This document shows positions 1-11,067 of a stretch of DNA of 64,000 bases, piece by piece. A program made the position numbers and the translations under genes. The DNA comes from Pleodorina starrii. Taxonomy: Eukaryota; Chlorophyta; Chlorophyceae; Chlamydomonadales; Volvocaceae. Each line of letters opens with the position of its first letter. The first letter of the stretch is position 1. The notes beneath the pieces were generated by a model. That model saw only the letters and a program-made list of their open reading frames with translations, had not been told where the DNA came from and searched no databases. Where the stretch lies: contig BRXU01000020.1 of the NCBI GenBank assembly GCA_030267565.1, positions 2,187,501 through 2,251,500 on the forward strand, in the 5' to 3' direction.

Positions 1-348
1 CGACAGCCTGGTTAGCCCCCTTGACCCTCTCCGGACACTTTGCGACATGCCGGTCGATATTGGTCTTGTTGTTGGCTGCCAGGCTGGCAGTGCCAGCTGA
101 CAGCGGCAGTCGGGGCACTGCCACTTGGCTGCGGCCTTCGCCTTGGTCTCCTGCTTTGCTGCTTGTTGGCTGAGGCATTTCTCTACGTGCCGGTTGAAGT
201 TTGCGTCGTTGCCCGGCGGGAAGGCCTTGTCGCACGCAGGGCAGCAACGTTCAACTTGCACGACCGACTCGGTCTGCCTGCTGGTTGTTGCCTCGCTAGT
301 GGATGGCTGCGAGCTCTGCAGCAAGCTGCTAGTGCACTGAGACCTAGT
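1..348 (-). pseudogene. C2HC zinc-finger protein, edge fragment with frameshifted second finger
   Basis: Reading the minus strand from about 348, one frame gives a Ser/Thr/Gln-rich stretch and then a finger at 242-174 of pattern C-x2-C-x14-H-x3-C (CPACDKAF...NFNRHVEKC). A Lys/Ala linker follows and a second finger begins at 117 (CPDC). This finger loses frame: its second half (NNKTNIDRHVAKC, ending at 35) lies in the next frame. The second finger spans 83 bases against 69 for the first, so it carries 14 extra bases, at 83-96, inside the perfect 15-base palindrome 83-97. Without them the C-x2-C-x14-H-x3-C spacing would match finger 1. A splice acceptor (gtgcag) near 349 is possible. Fingers of this C2HC form occur in UBZ4-type ubiquitin-binding and DNA-repair proteins, but no family is assigned. 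It may be a pseudogene, a sequencing error or a frame-switching exon. Confidence 0.5.
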
Positions 349-1938
349 CTGCACCGACCATTGTGAGATGGCATTGCCCGAATGCCCGCCAAGCAACTCG
401 GTATAAAAATGGTGGTGAGTGGCGCCCACCCACTCAATCACCCACCCACCCCTGCACCCCATTCCACACCCACCTCGCTTAACCCCGGAATGTCGGTGAC
501 CAGGACGTGTTGAGGGCCCTCCGCGCTTGGTGTTACCCAGGAACATCAGACGCAGTACCACCGATTCGCGGTTGAAGCACCACAGCAGCTGCAATCACGC
601 AATCAATGCACGCTAGGGCTTACGGTCCAGCGTAAACTTTCCTTTTCCTTTTCAATGCACGCACATACATACGTCGTACAGGAGCCGCGTTCGCGAACGC
701 GTCATGGTCCCCAATATAAATTTATACAACCGAACCAAGACGACAAGCAAGGCAACGATGCAGGGTTCGGCAGTACAGTAGCCCCGGGCTGGATAGATGG
801 ACATTGCCGTACATGCCGTACTCACCCATAGCGTGGTCGGTACGACAAAATGTATGGAAAGGAGATTCACGCACATCTTGGCGCTGCCCGGCGCGACGTT
901 GGTCAGCGAATACGTAGTGGTCAAAGTCCGCGGTGCCACTGTCGCCACCCTGCTGGATGCATGCATGGGGGTGCAACGGGGGAGGGTTGCGGGGGCTGTG
1001 AGAGAGGGCAGGGCCCGTTGCTAGGAACGAAACCGGCCGGGGCCCAGAATGCTTTCCAAGTCAGTATTTGGCGGTCTCGCATCGCCCTTGATACCACAGT
1101 GGAACCAGCTCTGCCCTCGGCCAAGCAACCAGCCCTCTTCGCGCGTGCTGATTTATTTGCCTTCAATGTCACGATCAAGCATATATATATATCGGAGCAC
1201 CCACCTTCTTGATGCGAAAAAGCGCCGGCACGCCGCGCCGGCCGCGCCGGCACGCAGCGACAAAGACGCCAACCGCTATGCAAAAAATCAGCAACAAGGA
1301 GTTCAGGACGGCTGCTGAGCCAGCTGCCATCATTCGCGGCGCGGTGGTGCGCAGAGCGCGCAGCCGCGATCACGAGAAGGCGTGATGATGTGACTATGGA
1401 GAATATCGAGTAGTTCTGCCTAAGTACATGATACATTGTGTTCCGTGTAGCTGTAAACGAGCTGGGCAATGGACTTGCAGGGGCCCAGCAGAGCGCTCCG
1501 ATGCCAGACTTTGGACGATCCGGCCAGATCCGGCGGATAGGCGCGCTGAGAAGATGTTTTGTGGCCTCGTTGCTAAGGATGTTTGTTGCCACAAACCATA
1601 TAACGATATAGGTCGTTGGTCTCGGCTTCTGCCGTTGTGCATTGAAAGTGCCGCCGACGGTTGGCGAAAGGAAGTCGCGAGGTCGGCTCGCTGGACTGAA
1701 GTGATGCCGTGCTGGGCAGAACTTGCCGTGCTGTGCCGTTTAGGGGATGACCTGAAAAGAACGACGTATGCAGTATAATTCTTCCAATGATAGGGATGCC
1801 ACAAATGCGGCGCGCAGCAGTGCGTTGTGGGTTGCTTGTGGCCAAGTTGAAATCCGCGCGAGCTGGGTTACATTGTTCCGATAATCAGGGACTGACTCAT
1901 GGATCTCCTTACTACGTACATTACATACCGGCCAGTAC

Positions 1939-2008
1939 GCGGCCCGGGACCGGGGCCCGCGGGGCCCGGCGCCCGGGGCCCGGGGCCCAGGGCCCGGGGC
2001 CCGGGCCT
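1939..2008. repeat. GGGCCC/CCCGGG palindrome cluster
   Basis: About 70 bases built almost only of overlapping GGGCCC, CCCGGG and GGCGCC self-complementary hexamers. The same hexamer also dominates the 2.44-2.70 kb array and a short cluster at 19.79-19.85 kb. Confidence 0.8.
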
Positions 2009-2440
2009 CCCGTGTTCATGCGCAGCACGCACGCGCTTAACAGCGGCGGGCCGATGGCGGGTGGGGCGGTCACCGGGTTTCGTTCCAAGCAAGGGTGCGT
2101 GGGTGGCGTAGTCTGCTGGTTGGGACGGACGGAGGGCAGCTTCGTTCGCGGCCAAGTTATTGGAAGCGGGTTTTAGGTCAGGGTCTGCAGACCAGCAGCC
2201 ACCCACCCGGACTTCGGATCCCCAGACTGACAGGCAGGTAGACGGCCTCGAGTACCAGGCCGTTGTCTCCTATGTACCCTACCATCCGCTTTGTCCCTCC
2301 TGTGCTCCTGACAACCGGAAGCGTATGTTAAGAGGGCGAGCGAACTGTGCTTCCGACGGGGCTCGATCGGTGCACCTGGCAAGTGTTTGTCGTCCATATT
2401 TTATCGAAGCATCTTTGGCCCGCTGGCCCGCCGCTGGCCC

Positions 2441-2700
2441 TGCCGCGGCCCATGGGCCCAGCCTCGACCCATGAGCCCAGCCTCGACCCATGGGCCCAGG
2501 CTCGACCCATGGGCCCAGCCTCGACCCATGGGCCCAGGCTAGGCCCATGGGCCCAGGCTCGGCCCATGGGCCAAGCCGCGGCCCAAGGGCCCAGCCTCGA
2601 CCCATGAGCCCAGCCTCGACCCATGGGCCCAGGCTCGACCCATGGGCCCAGTCTGAGCCCAGCCTCGACCCATGGGCCCTGGCTCGATCCATAGGTCCGT
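2441..2700. repeat. 19-bp minisatellite, unit AGCCTCGACCCATGGGCCC
   Basis: About twelve copies of a 19-base unit with point changes (CTCGAC or GCTCGG; ATGGG or ATGAG), including one shortened copy (agtctgagccc) near 2,650. Because 19 is not a multiple of three, every frame on both strands yields Met-Gly-Pro or Trp-Ala-His style repeats, so the open frames here are artefacts. Diverged CCCATGGGTCCCACGGG units continue to about 2,940. Confidence 0.9.
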
Positions 2701-4350
2701 CCCACGGGTCTACGGGTCCCATGGGTCCCACGGGTCCCATGGGCCAAATGTAACCTGTAGGACTCATTGTATCCACATCACCCGTGGCACTAATGTGAAC
2801 CATGGGGCCCATGGGACTCGTGGGGGCCTATGGGACCCATAGAATTCATGGGACCTGTGGGACCCCATGGGGTCCGTGGGACAACGGGGACCCGTTGGAA
2901 TGTATGGGACCCATTGCAACCATGGTAACCTTGGGACCCAGGCCTAATGCTGGAAACGATCACCAAAACCGGAGAACAACAAGCCGCCCCCCACATTTCC
3001 CCGCCTCCCCCTGTCCCCCCATCCCCCGCCGCTGCCACACCGGCTGCACCCTACCTCCCGCCTTTGGCCACTTACAAACCCTAGTGCCCAAAAGCATGTG
3101 CACGAGGAAAGTAGAGATCGAGGATCCGCCCCGCTCACCACCCTTTCCCCCGACATCAGGCTACTGCAACTGCTGCTGCCGTGGCTCAGCTGCTGCTGAA
3201 TCGGTGAACGGTTTGCCGCTTTATCGAGCCTACAGCACTCGCTGCAAAGCTTCACTTAACCGCAATCTGTCGTGCTGCCCGCCAGCCGAGACCCGTCTGA
3301 ACCTGGACCTCGCAAGTGTGTGTGTATGTGCCAGATACGAGTCCGAGGATACCATCGATGTCCAGAGCAGTCTTCCCCCTCCCCCTCCGTGAAATGGTCC
3401 TACCTGTCCGTCTGCCTGACCTGATTTGCAAAACGCCATCCAGCGTGTTGCCCACGCATCCTCCTCCTCTTTTTCCCCTCTTTAGCCTCCCTGGACTCAC
3501 CGGGAAGTCCCCGGAATGCCCCAGAGATAGATAGATAGAGATAGATAAATAGATAGAGAACATAGCGCCAACGACAATGGGCCACCGGAAGACAGGTTCG
3601 GCCCCCTCCTGCCCCCCCCTATCCGTTCTGCGTACCCGTGCGTACTGTTCATCATAACTTTTTTAGTTAAATATTGGTTGAGAAATCGCAAGTTTTCAAA
3701 ATTTTATTACCAAATAAACTGCACGGGCTGCCTCGCAAAAAAGGGATAGTATAACAACGAAATCATACAGCAGGTGCCTCGCTCGCAAATTTTCTTCGCA
3801 TTACAGATTATTATGCCCTTCCACCTGAAAGGAGGTGGAAGGATCTACTGGTGACGGTACTGTTGATGCATGAGGCGGCGATGAATAACCACGGTGTGGG
3901 TTCAAACTAATGGGTAGATCCTGCTGGTAGATAGATGAGACCCAGGACTGCCTTGGGGATGTATAGATAGCGGGCAGGAGGGGCAAATCCATATTACTCG
4001 CAAAATTAGAGAATTCCTGAAAAATTCCTTTCCTTGACCGGCGGGGCATGCCGGACGCAGCCAGGACTCAGCTATATATATGTGCTTGTGAACGAAGTCG
4101 GCTTAAGCTGCCGTCTTGGTCGAGCTCGACGTTTACTAGGCTACTAGCTATACGATGCTAGCAGACTCGGTAAATAAATTGCATGACCTACACAGAAACG
4201 TTCTGTCCTTGCCTTACCGAAATCAACTGTCGGCCGTTGTAGGCAAAACTACTGCTGACAGTTGTTCACGCGTCCCGTCATAAACCGGTACTGCCGGGGC
4301 GGGACAGGGAAGTGGCCTGCTGCCCAATCACAAACAAAAATCTGATTTAA

Positions 4351-4358
4351 TATAAATA
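4351..4358 (+). promoter_or_regulatory. Candidate TATA box of the first paralog
   Basis: TATAAATA in an AT-rich patch about 315 bases before the ATG at 4,666 and 500 before the ATG at 4,851. It lies immediately before the 96-bp tandem duplication. Function is inferred from position only. Confidence 0.3.
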
Positions 4359-4378
4359 TTTGCAATAATCAGCGCCAT

Positions 4379-4569
4379 CCATTACAAAATACCTTCTCAC
4401 TTGCGCCCGACAGATAGACTAGCTAGCTACCCGACAACTTGGTCTTCCCTGTCTATCTATCTACTACTTGAATTCCATTACGAAATACCTTCTCACTTGC
4501 GCCCGACAGATAGACTAGCTAGCTACCCGACAACTTGGTCTTCCCTGTCTATCTATCTACTACTTGAAT
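4379..4569. repeat. 96-bp direct tandem duplication in the 5' flank of the first paralog
   Basis: Two back-to-back copies of a 96-base unit, starting at 4,379 and 4,475, nearly identical (the only difference seen is ATTACAAA against ATTACGAA). Each copy carries GATAGA, CTAGCTAGCTA and CTATCTATCTA motifs. It lies between the TATAAATA element and the coding start, so it doubles possible promoter or 5'UTR elements. The second paralog lacks it. Confidence 0.95.
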
Positions 4570-4665
4570 GAACCGTCATCGTGCCCGTCCCTTTCCGTCC
4601 GGTTAATCGAGCAGCCTCCGTTGCCCTGTACTGCCTTCCAATAAAATCCTCCCGCAAGCACCCGA

Positions 4666-7600
4666 ATGGCCACCTTTCCTAGAACTGTCATCAAGCATCG
4701 TCTGCTACGTGGGTGAGAATTGTGGGGACTGCTACCTCTGCGCCGCACTCCTCGGGTCGTCGTCACCACGCGCTACTCGCGCCGCTCCCCGCCGACTTCC
4801 TCGCGCGACTCATCGTCGGCCCCAACCTCACACAAGGCACAGTCCAAGCCATGACTTCTATCAATCGTATGTGCGGCGGTGTCCCTGAGGACAGCAGGAA
4901 AGAAGAAGCACCCCAGGCAACGGTTAGTGAAACCGAAGGCGACCAGCCGCCCCGGCGACCCAACGAGGCCGTGATGATGAGCCAGGGCCCCGGTTGGGCG
5001 ACATCCACCTCCCAGACGTACCAGCAAGACGACAGCGGCGGCTCGGGAGGGATGGAGACGGCGGCGAGCAACTGTCACAACGAAATTATTGCTGCATTTA
5101 GGGCGCGGGACAAGGAGGCGGTGGAGGAACGCGGGGGCCACCTAACCGCGTTGCAGCTGCTGCCCTGGTTGCCCTTGCCGGCACAGCAGCACCCACAGCA
5201 CAAGTTCATCAAGGGTGCCTCCAAGGAATCCTCCCCTGGCTCCTCCTCCCGCTCCTGCTCCAGTGACGGCGCCAGCAACAGCAGCAGTAGCGACGTCAGC
5301 AGCGGAAGCGATAGCAGCGGCAGCGGTGGCGGTGCGGGCGATGCGACGTCAGATCTGGGCCGTAAGCTCGCAGACATGTGCTGCGCAACCATGAAGGTGA
5401 GTGAGCGGAGCCTTGCAACTTCCCTGGCGGGCTCGCTTGAGACGCGGCCTGTGCAAGTTGCCATCTTCATGCCATTGCCATGAAAAAGGTTAAGAAGGCT
5501 GCAACACACCCACCCACGCACTCATCACTCGCTCAATCAATCCCGCGCATGCAGGACATTCTAAGGGACGTCCTTGAAGGGACCACACTGATGACACCGC
5601 AGGTGTGTGCGTGGGTTGATTTCGGCGCGGTAAGTGCTGTTAACACAGGACGTTCTGATAAACGCCGCGGTGTTGTTAACGAAGGCAGATATGTAGGCAC
5701 GCTCGTGCTTCTATTTCTAGTGCTACTTTCTGAGTCCGAGTTTCTCATTGCCTGTGCCGCCCCGCTGCCATCACCATCCAACACAGGATGTGGTCGAGGC
5801 CTTGAGCCAGATGGACTGCCACCGCGGCTGGGCCGACATCCGAGGCCACGCCACCGCCTGCGCCGCCGAGGCCTTCCAACGCGCCAGTGCCAGCCCGCCT
5901 TCGACACCGGCAGCGGCCAACAGCTACAGCCGCCCCAACCACTCCGCCACCGCCGCTGCCGCCGCCACCCTGGCGCTGCCTCCGCCCCTGCTGCCACCGA
6001 AGCTGCGGCTGCAGCACCTTTCAGAGGTGTGCGGTGCCGCCACAGCGGCCATTGCTGCGGCGACGGCGCCGTCTCCGCCGCCGCCTCGCGGCGCCCTGCC
6101 CCTGCCGCCCCCGACACCCACCCGCTCGGATCCGGGAAGCCCGAGCTCCAGTAGTGCTAGCAACGGCCCGCTCTCGCCGCTACCGATTCCCTCTTGGCTA
6201 ATGCACAGCGATGTCGCCGGGGTCTGGGGAGGCCCGCTGCCAACCCCCGGGTCCCCCGCCGTCGACTGCGGCTCTGATGAGAGCAGCCCCAAGCAGAGGG
6301 GCGGCGCCACCAGCGGCGGCCAAGAGGTCGAGACGGCGGCGCTCGAGGATCTGAGTCCCGCCGTACGGCAAAAGATGCAGAGCGTGCTGGACAAGTGCCG
6401 CCCGCACATCACGGTACGTGAGTATTCCGTGATGACTACTCGCTTGGGTGTGTATGTCGTGCAAGTGTTCGTACATCATGCAGTGGGCTAGGTATGTACG
6501 GCATGTCGTGCCTCTTCGTTCTCTCACAGGCACTACTTCCGTGGCTGGTGTTCTGAAGGTTTCCTGAAAGGCCAGCACTGAGAACGCTGCCATCTTGCTT
6601 CTTGTTGCGATAGTGCAGATTTATTTACGCTTGTGATACTAATTTATCGTACCCATCGCGCGCAGGCCGAGCATTTCGACGCCGGTGTACTGCAAAGGCT
6701 GCTGCAGCTGCAGGACCAGTTCGGAGAGGCGAGCGCGGTTTCGGCGCTGGACACCATTGAGACCGCCGCCGGCCTAGCGGTGAGCGAGGGCGAGCGAGAG
6801 AGCTCGCTATAGGGCTGATGATTTACGGTATGCGGGCTTTCGTTATGTTATGCCCGTATAAACATGCACTATCGACGTAGTTGTTATCACAGGCAAACAG
6901 GGCCAGAATCTTTGCAACTAACCACAACGGGCTCGAGTGCATGAAGTTCCCCCCGCCACGCACCCGGGCATATCCTGCGATAATGGGGATGCGGCACACA
7001 CACACACATCACTCATCCTTTCCGCGCCCTTACTTCTTACGCTCGTTCATCGTTCTCCCGGGCCTGCCGGCCTTCCCTGCCTCTTCCTTCTCCCCTTCCC
7101 CTCTCCCCTTCACCTCCCTGCCCTCTCTTTCTCTTCCCCTTCCCTCCCTTTCTATCTCTTCCCTTCCCTCCACACAGGGTGTCCGACGCATGCGGGCCTT
7201 CATCGCCACCCGCCTGATGGACCACCAGCAACAAGAAGTGTGGAAGCAAGGTGAGGTCGGGTCGGTGGGTGGCTAGATAGATACATAGCTTCTGGGTCTA
7301 TGCGTGCGTAGGAGCGACGATTGAGAGCGTGGGAGAGCGTGGCAGGCAGGAGTGCCCCGCCCCGCCCGTGCCTCTCCCCAAGCGCATTCATTCGTTTTTT
7401 TTATTTCCGTACCCCACTCCGTGCTCCCAGCGCCGAGGCCGCCTTCCTAGGCCTCCCAAACTCTGCTGTGCCACATACATGAATTTGCAACACGCAGATC
7501 CTCGAGGCTACGCGCAGCGCCAGCTGACTCCGGATCTGATTGCCGTACTGGACGATCTGGTGCGCGGCGGCAGGGGCCTCAGGTAGGGTGGGCGGGTGGG

Positions 7601-8346
7601 CTGTTGCTTGTAGCACCGGCCCACGGCGGTTGATGGTTCGGAAGTCATCATGACCGATAGATAGACATCCAGCAGATCTTGCGAGACCTTCAAATGGCAC
7701 GCTTGCCAACCCGACTAGAGTTATTTAACGAGCTTGAGCTTGAGCTTTCTGTTTGAATTTAGGAGGCCCCGGCGCCGCCAGCGGAGTCATCTCTTCCGAC
7801 ACACGCTCCAGTGGCGGCGCCGCGGCTGCCGCCGACTTGTATCCATCTCTTTTTCGATTCTGTATATACGACAGATTCCGTACGTACTGTACTGCCCTGC
7901 TGTGCAGGTGGAAGCACTTCGACCCCAAGGTCCTGGACGTCGTTCGCGAGGTTGAGTCACCGGATGTCGTACGGCACTGCCTCAGCCGGGTTTGCGCCGC
8001 CGAGCTCTCCTCCGTCCGCAATGTTCCCGCCTACCTCTACACGCTGCTCTACAGGCGCGTCAAGGCCACCAAGCAGCAGGCGACCGCCGGGCACTACTGG
8101 CGTCAGCAGCAGCAGGGGCAGGGACAGCGGCAGGGGCAGCAGCTTCCGATGAGGCAGCAGCAGGCGGAGGAGGCAGTGCAGGAAGATGGCGGCGGCATTG
8201 GCGGCGGTTTCGGCTTCGGTGGCGGCGGGCAGAGTGGATGGTACGGCGGCGCGGGCGCGTACAACGCGTACGGCATGGGCGGCCTCGGCTTTTTCGACGG
8301 CTACGGCGGCTATGGCGGCTACGGACCCTGCATGTTCGGCATGTGA
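4666..8346 (+). CDS. Acidic-domain (hnRNP Q-like) protein, tandem paralog 1
   Basis: Coding exons: 4851-5396, 5555-5602, 5787-6413, 6666-6779, 7178-7250, 7498-7582 and 7908-8346. All have GT-AG borders and matching phases, giving 643 aa from the ATG at 4,851. Order of regions: acidic/Ser-rich N-terminus; Ala/Pro/Ser linker; two repeats (about 385-470 and 475-555) of form L(S/T)P...VLD...HFD..VL.......I...L..VRR/VRN..A(F/Y)..T.L; then Gln-rich and Gly/Tyr/Phe-rich tails. The second repeat (ELSSVRNVPAYLYTLLYRR) resembles the acidic, or NURR, domain of hnRNP Q/R, an RNA- and protein-binding helical module. No RRM is present, so a role in RNA biology is inference. The paralog's start corresponds to ATGGCCACC at 4,666, but that frame stops at 4,714. 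A start at 4,851 is simplest; an intron 4713-4894 (donor GTGAGAA) also restores phase. The paralog downstream has the same seven-exon plan. Confidence 0.75.
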
Positions 8347-8449
8347 ACTAAATAGTCGAATGCACGAGGAAATGGATCATCAAAACGGTTTTTGATAGTG
8401 AAGGCGGGCAGAAACGGCGGTACATATGCGGTCTGTATCTGTTGTGGTA

Positions 8450-8475
8450 CGTATGTATGTATGTATGTATGTATG
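8450..8475. repeat. (GTAT)n microsatellite
   Basis: About six and a half uninterrupted GTAT units, some 100 bases past the stop codon of the first paralog, probably in its 3'UTR. Confidence 0.95.
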
Positions 8476-10833
8476 CGTTGTCTTCGGGCGCGCGGGCACC
8501 AGCGAGGGTGGCTATCTATTTTGCTGAGTATCTAAGTTGCGGCCAGAGATACTTCTGGCTCAGGAGCGCTGAGAGTATCTGTCAGGATCTGTCTAAGGGG
8601 GATTTTCCCGTCGGCTCAACACGGCCCCGGGAGATAGCATGCCCACCTGTGAGGCCGGATTATCTAAACCTTTTTCTGCACGGCAAAATTATCTTCAGAA
8701 TTTTAAAATTTTCTTCCGAATACATATATTCATACCTTCAGATACGTAGCCACCCTGGCGGTTAGTTACACCTAGATAGATAGCCTGCTGCCGGGAGTGA
8801 TAGATAAGTCTCTGTTGCTCGCAACAGTAGTGCAATTGCACTGTTGGGCTGTTTGCACCTATGAGGTGTGATGCGGTGTGGGTTAGTTTGGTGGGCCAGC
8901 GAGGCTCGAAACGTTTTCGTAGTTAGGGGACATGGGCGGCGGGGTTGTATGTGTCATAAATGCGGGAACGGCGGGCGGCCCCAGAAGGGTGAAACAGAAC
9001 GGAAGGAAGAGCCCTTGCAGCGCTAAGGGCGGGCGGGTGGCACTGCGAGGCAAAGCGAGTTACGACGCTGAAGGTAGGGTTTGATTGAGTGTTTATCGAT
9101 GGCTTCGAGCGTATCGACTGGACCTTCTATCTGTCTTCCCGAGCAGAAGAGGCAGGCGGTCGGGCGGTGATTGCAGTCAATGAGCGAGGGCGCAGAAAAA
9201 CCGACCGACGGTGCGGGGCGCGCGGGCGCGTGCAGGGCGGCTCAGTTATGTCTTAATCGTACGATACGGTAGCTGTACAAGCCGAGTGATGACGTACGCA
9301 CATTGGATGGGGCTATAGACGGCGCGCGATGTGCCGCCGGCAGCGAAGTAGCCGGAACGAACTAGCGACGGTCTTAGATAGATGCGGGCATTTTTTGTGT
9401 ATTTGAGAGGATTCAGGCCCTGCTGCCAAATGAGGAGTCGCTCGTACGAAGTATTTATTTTGAGACAGACTTCGTGCGTGGGGTTCCGTTCGCGGCCCGG
9501 TTGCGGTAGTTGAGGTAGTTGAGGCGCAAGCAAGGGTGGCCAACATTATTCCCCCGGTGTGTCCCTTATTGCTTGTGGGTGGAATGCAGCGAGCTGGTGT
9601 GTAGCTAGCAACATTCAGTTTGATTGGCAGCCGGCGGAGGAGCCGTCGACGAATTGGGGGGCGAGCTATCTAGGTTCCCGCCGATGGTCCACAACAGCAA
9701 TCCGGTTGTAATTAATGGCTAACACGGCAGCTGTATGTAACCTTATGTAACAGACCACAACAACTTCGGCTCTGCACACCATCCGCGATCGCGTACAATG
9801 GGCAGCGAACGAACGTGCGTGCGTGCTGGCAGCAGCAGGTCTAATCCATCCATTGTTTGTATATGTGCACATACAGCCGAGCGATCGATGAATCAACAGA
9901 GCGAGGGATCCTAACCCTTTCACACAGCAGAATGTGCAACTAATAAGTAACGCGCCGTCAGCAACCGTACGTACTCAACAGGCACAGCCCGAGTGCAGCA
10001 GCAGAGCAGCCAACAACGATGTATATGTCATACATTTGCTGCTAACCACCCATCATGCATGCCTTTCATTATTGCTTGCATGGTAATATAGGTAGGTCAC
10101 TTGCAAATCGATCGACGCGCCTGGCTGGGTCAAGCTACATACATACGGTGGCGGGTCACAGCACATATTTAGCTATTTGCACGCACGTGCATTCACTCGC
10201 TCGACGCCGCCGAGTTGTCCGCCGCCACGCACACCACGCAAACAAATGCCTCGATCGATCGCTTTTCGCTTACCATGCATGTATGCAGATGTATGTCTAT
10301 CTCTGTCTGTCTGGCTATCTATCTCTGTCGGTCTATCTGCAGACCCAACCGAACGCACCGTTGGGATCTAATAACGAACGTGACCCAACTCGCTCCGTCG
10401 CTGTCCGACAACGAAGGCCAGAATAATGCACACTACTGATGTCACTCTGGCTGGGAAATGGGGGGTCCGATTCTTCGTTATTACTTGATTCTTACTTCGG
10501 TGATCGAACACATACACGCACCATCCAGAAGCGTATTGCTAGGTAGCCCGAACCGCCCTGTGCGTGTATGTACGGTATGTTGCTTGCGATGAATGGAAAA
10601 TCTGCGCTGCATACATACGAGCGATGTCGGTTTCCCAGGCTTGATCGAAGGACGCGTAACCGTGCATACCGCATGTCACGCCCAACGGAAAATAAACAAC
10701 TGTCGGCGGTTGCAGCAGGTAAATCCATCCGTCAGCTGTTCGTGTGTCAGCGAGGTTGGTACTGCTGCCGACAACGAAGTCAGAGGGACTACCGGGACAT
10801 GGCATACGCATGTCGCCGCCTCATAGCGATAAA

Positions 10834-10845
10834 TATATATAAAAA
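10834..10845 (+). promoter_or_regulatory. Candidate TATA box of the second paralog
   Basis: TATATATAAAAA about 225 bases before the ATG at 11,068. Between it and the ATG the sequence resembles the 5' flank of the first paralog (matching stretches around TGTCCGGT and the GTACTGC/CCGTCCAATA region), which suggests the duplication included part of the promoter or 5'UTR. Confidence 0.4.
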
Positions 10846-11067
10846 TCACTGCTGAAGAACGAATCCAGCAGTCGGGACATACAGCTAAACAAGCAATCAC
10901 TTGCAACCCAATTTTATTAAAGCACCAATCAAAAATCTTCAACAACTGAAGGTTCCCCTTGCCTCCCTATCCTGTCCGGTCACCTGCTGTGCAGCTAGCC
11001 CGTACTACTGCTGCCGTCCAATACATTATATATTACTTCTTGTCGCAAAAATCTCCGTCTCTGCCTG

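Larger units (their letters stand above)
351..4665. other. Gene-poor stretch with minisatellites
   Basis: I see no convincing gene here. The longest open frame (minus, about 921-1592) has no recognisable domain, and frames through 2.4-2.9 kb only translate the GGGCCC/CCATGG repeats. The segment holds the GGGCCC cluster, the 19-bp minisatellite, GATA-type short repeats near 3,520-3,560, and an AT-richer section (about 3,640-4,480) leading into the promoter of the first paralog. Confidence 0.5.
8347..11067. other. Intergenic stretch between the two paralogs
   Basis: No gene recognised. It holds a GTAT microsatellite at 8,450-8,475, AT-rich patches, and a doublet of TGTAA at 9,736-9,740 and 9,746-9,750 (a possible but distant polyadenylation signal for the first paralog). 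The promoter of the second paralog lies at the right end. Confidence 0.5.

Noticed and set aside
921..1592. 223-codon minus-strand open frame
   Set aside because: No domain, no splice context and ordinary composition for chance open frames in this GC range.
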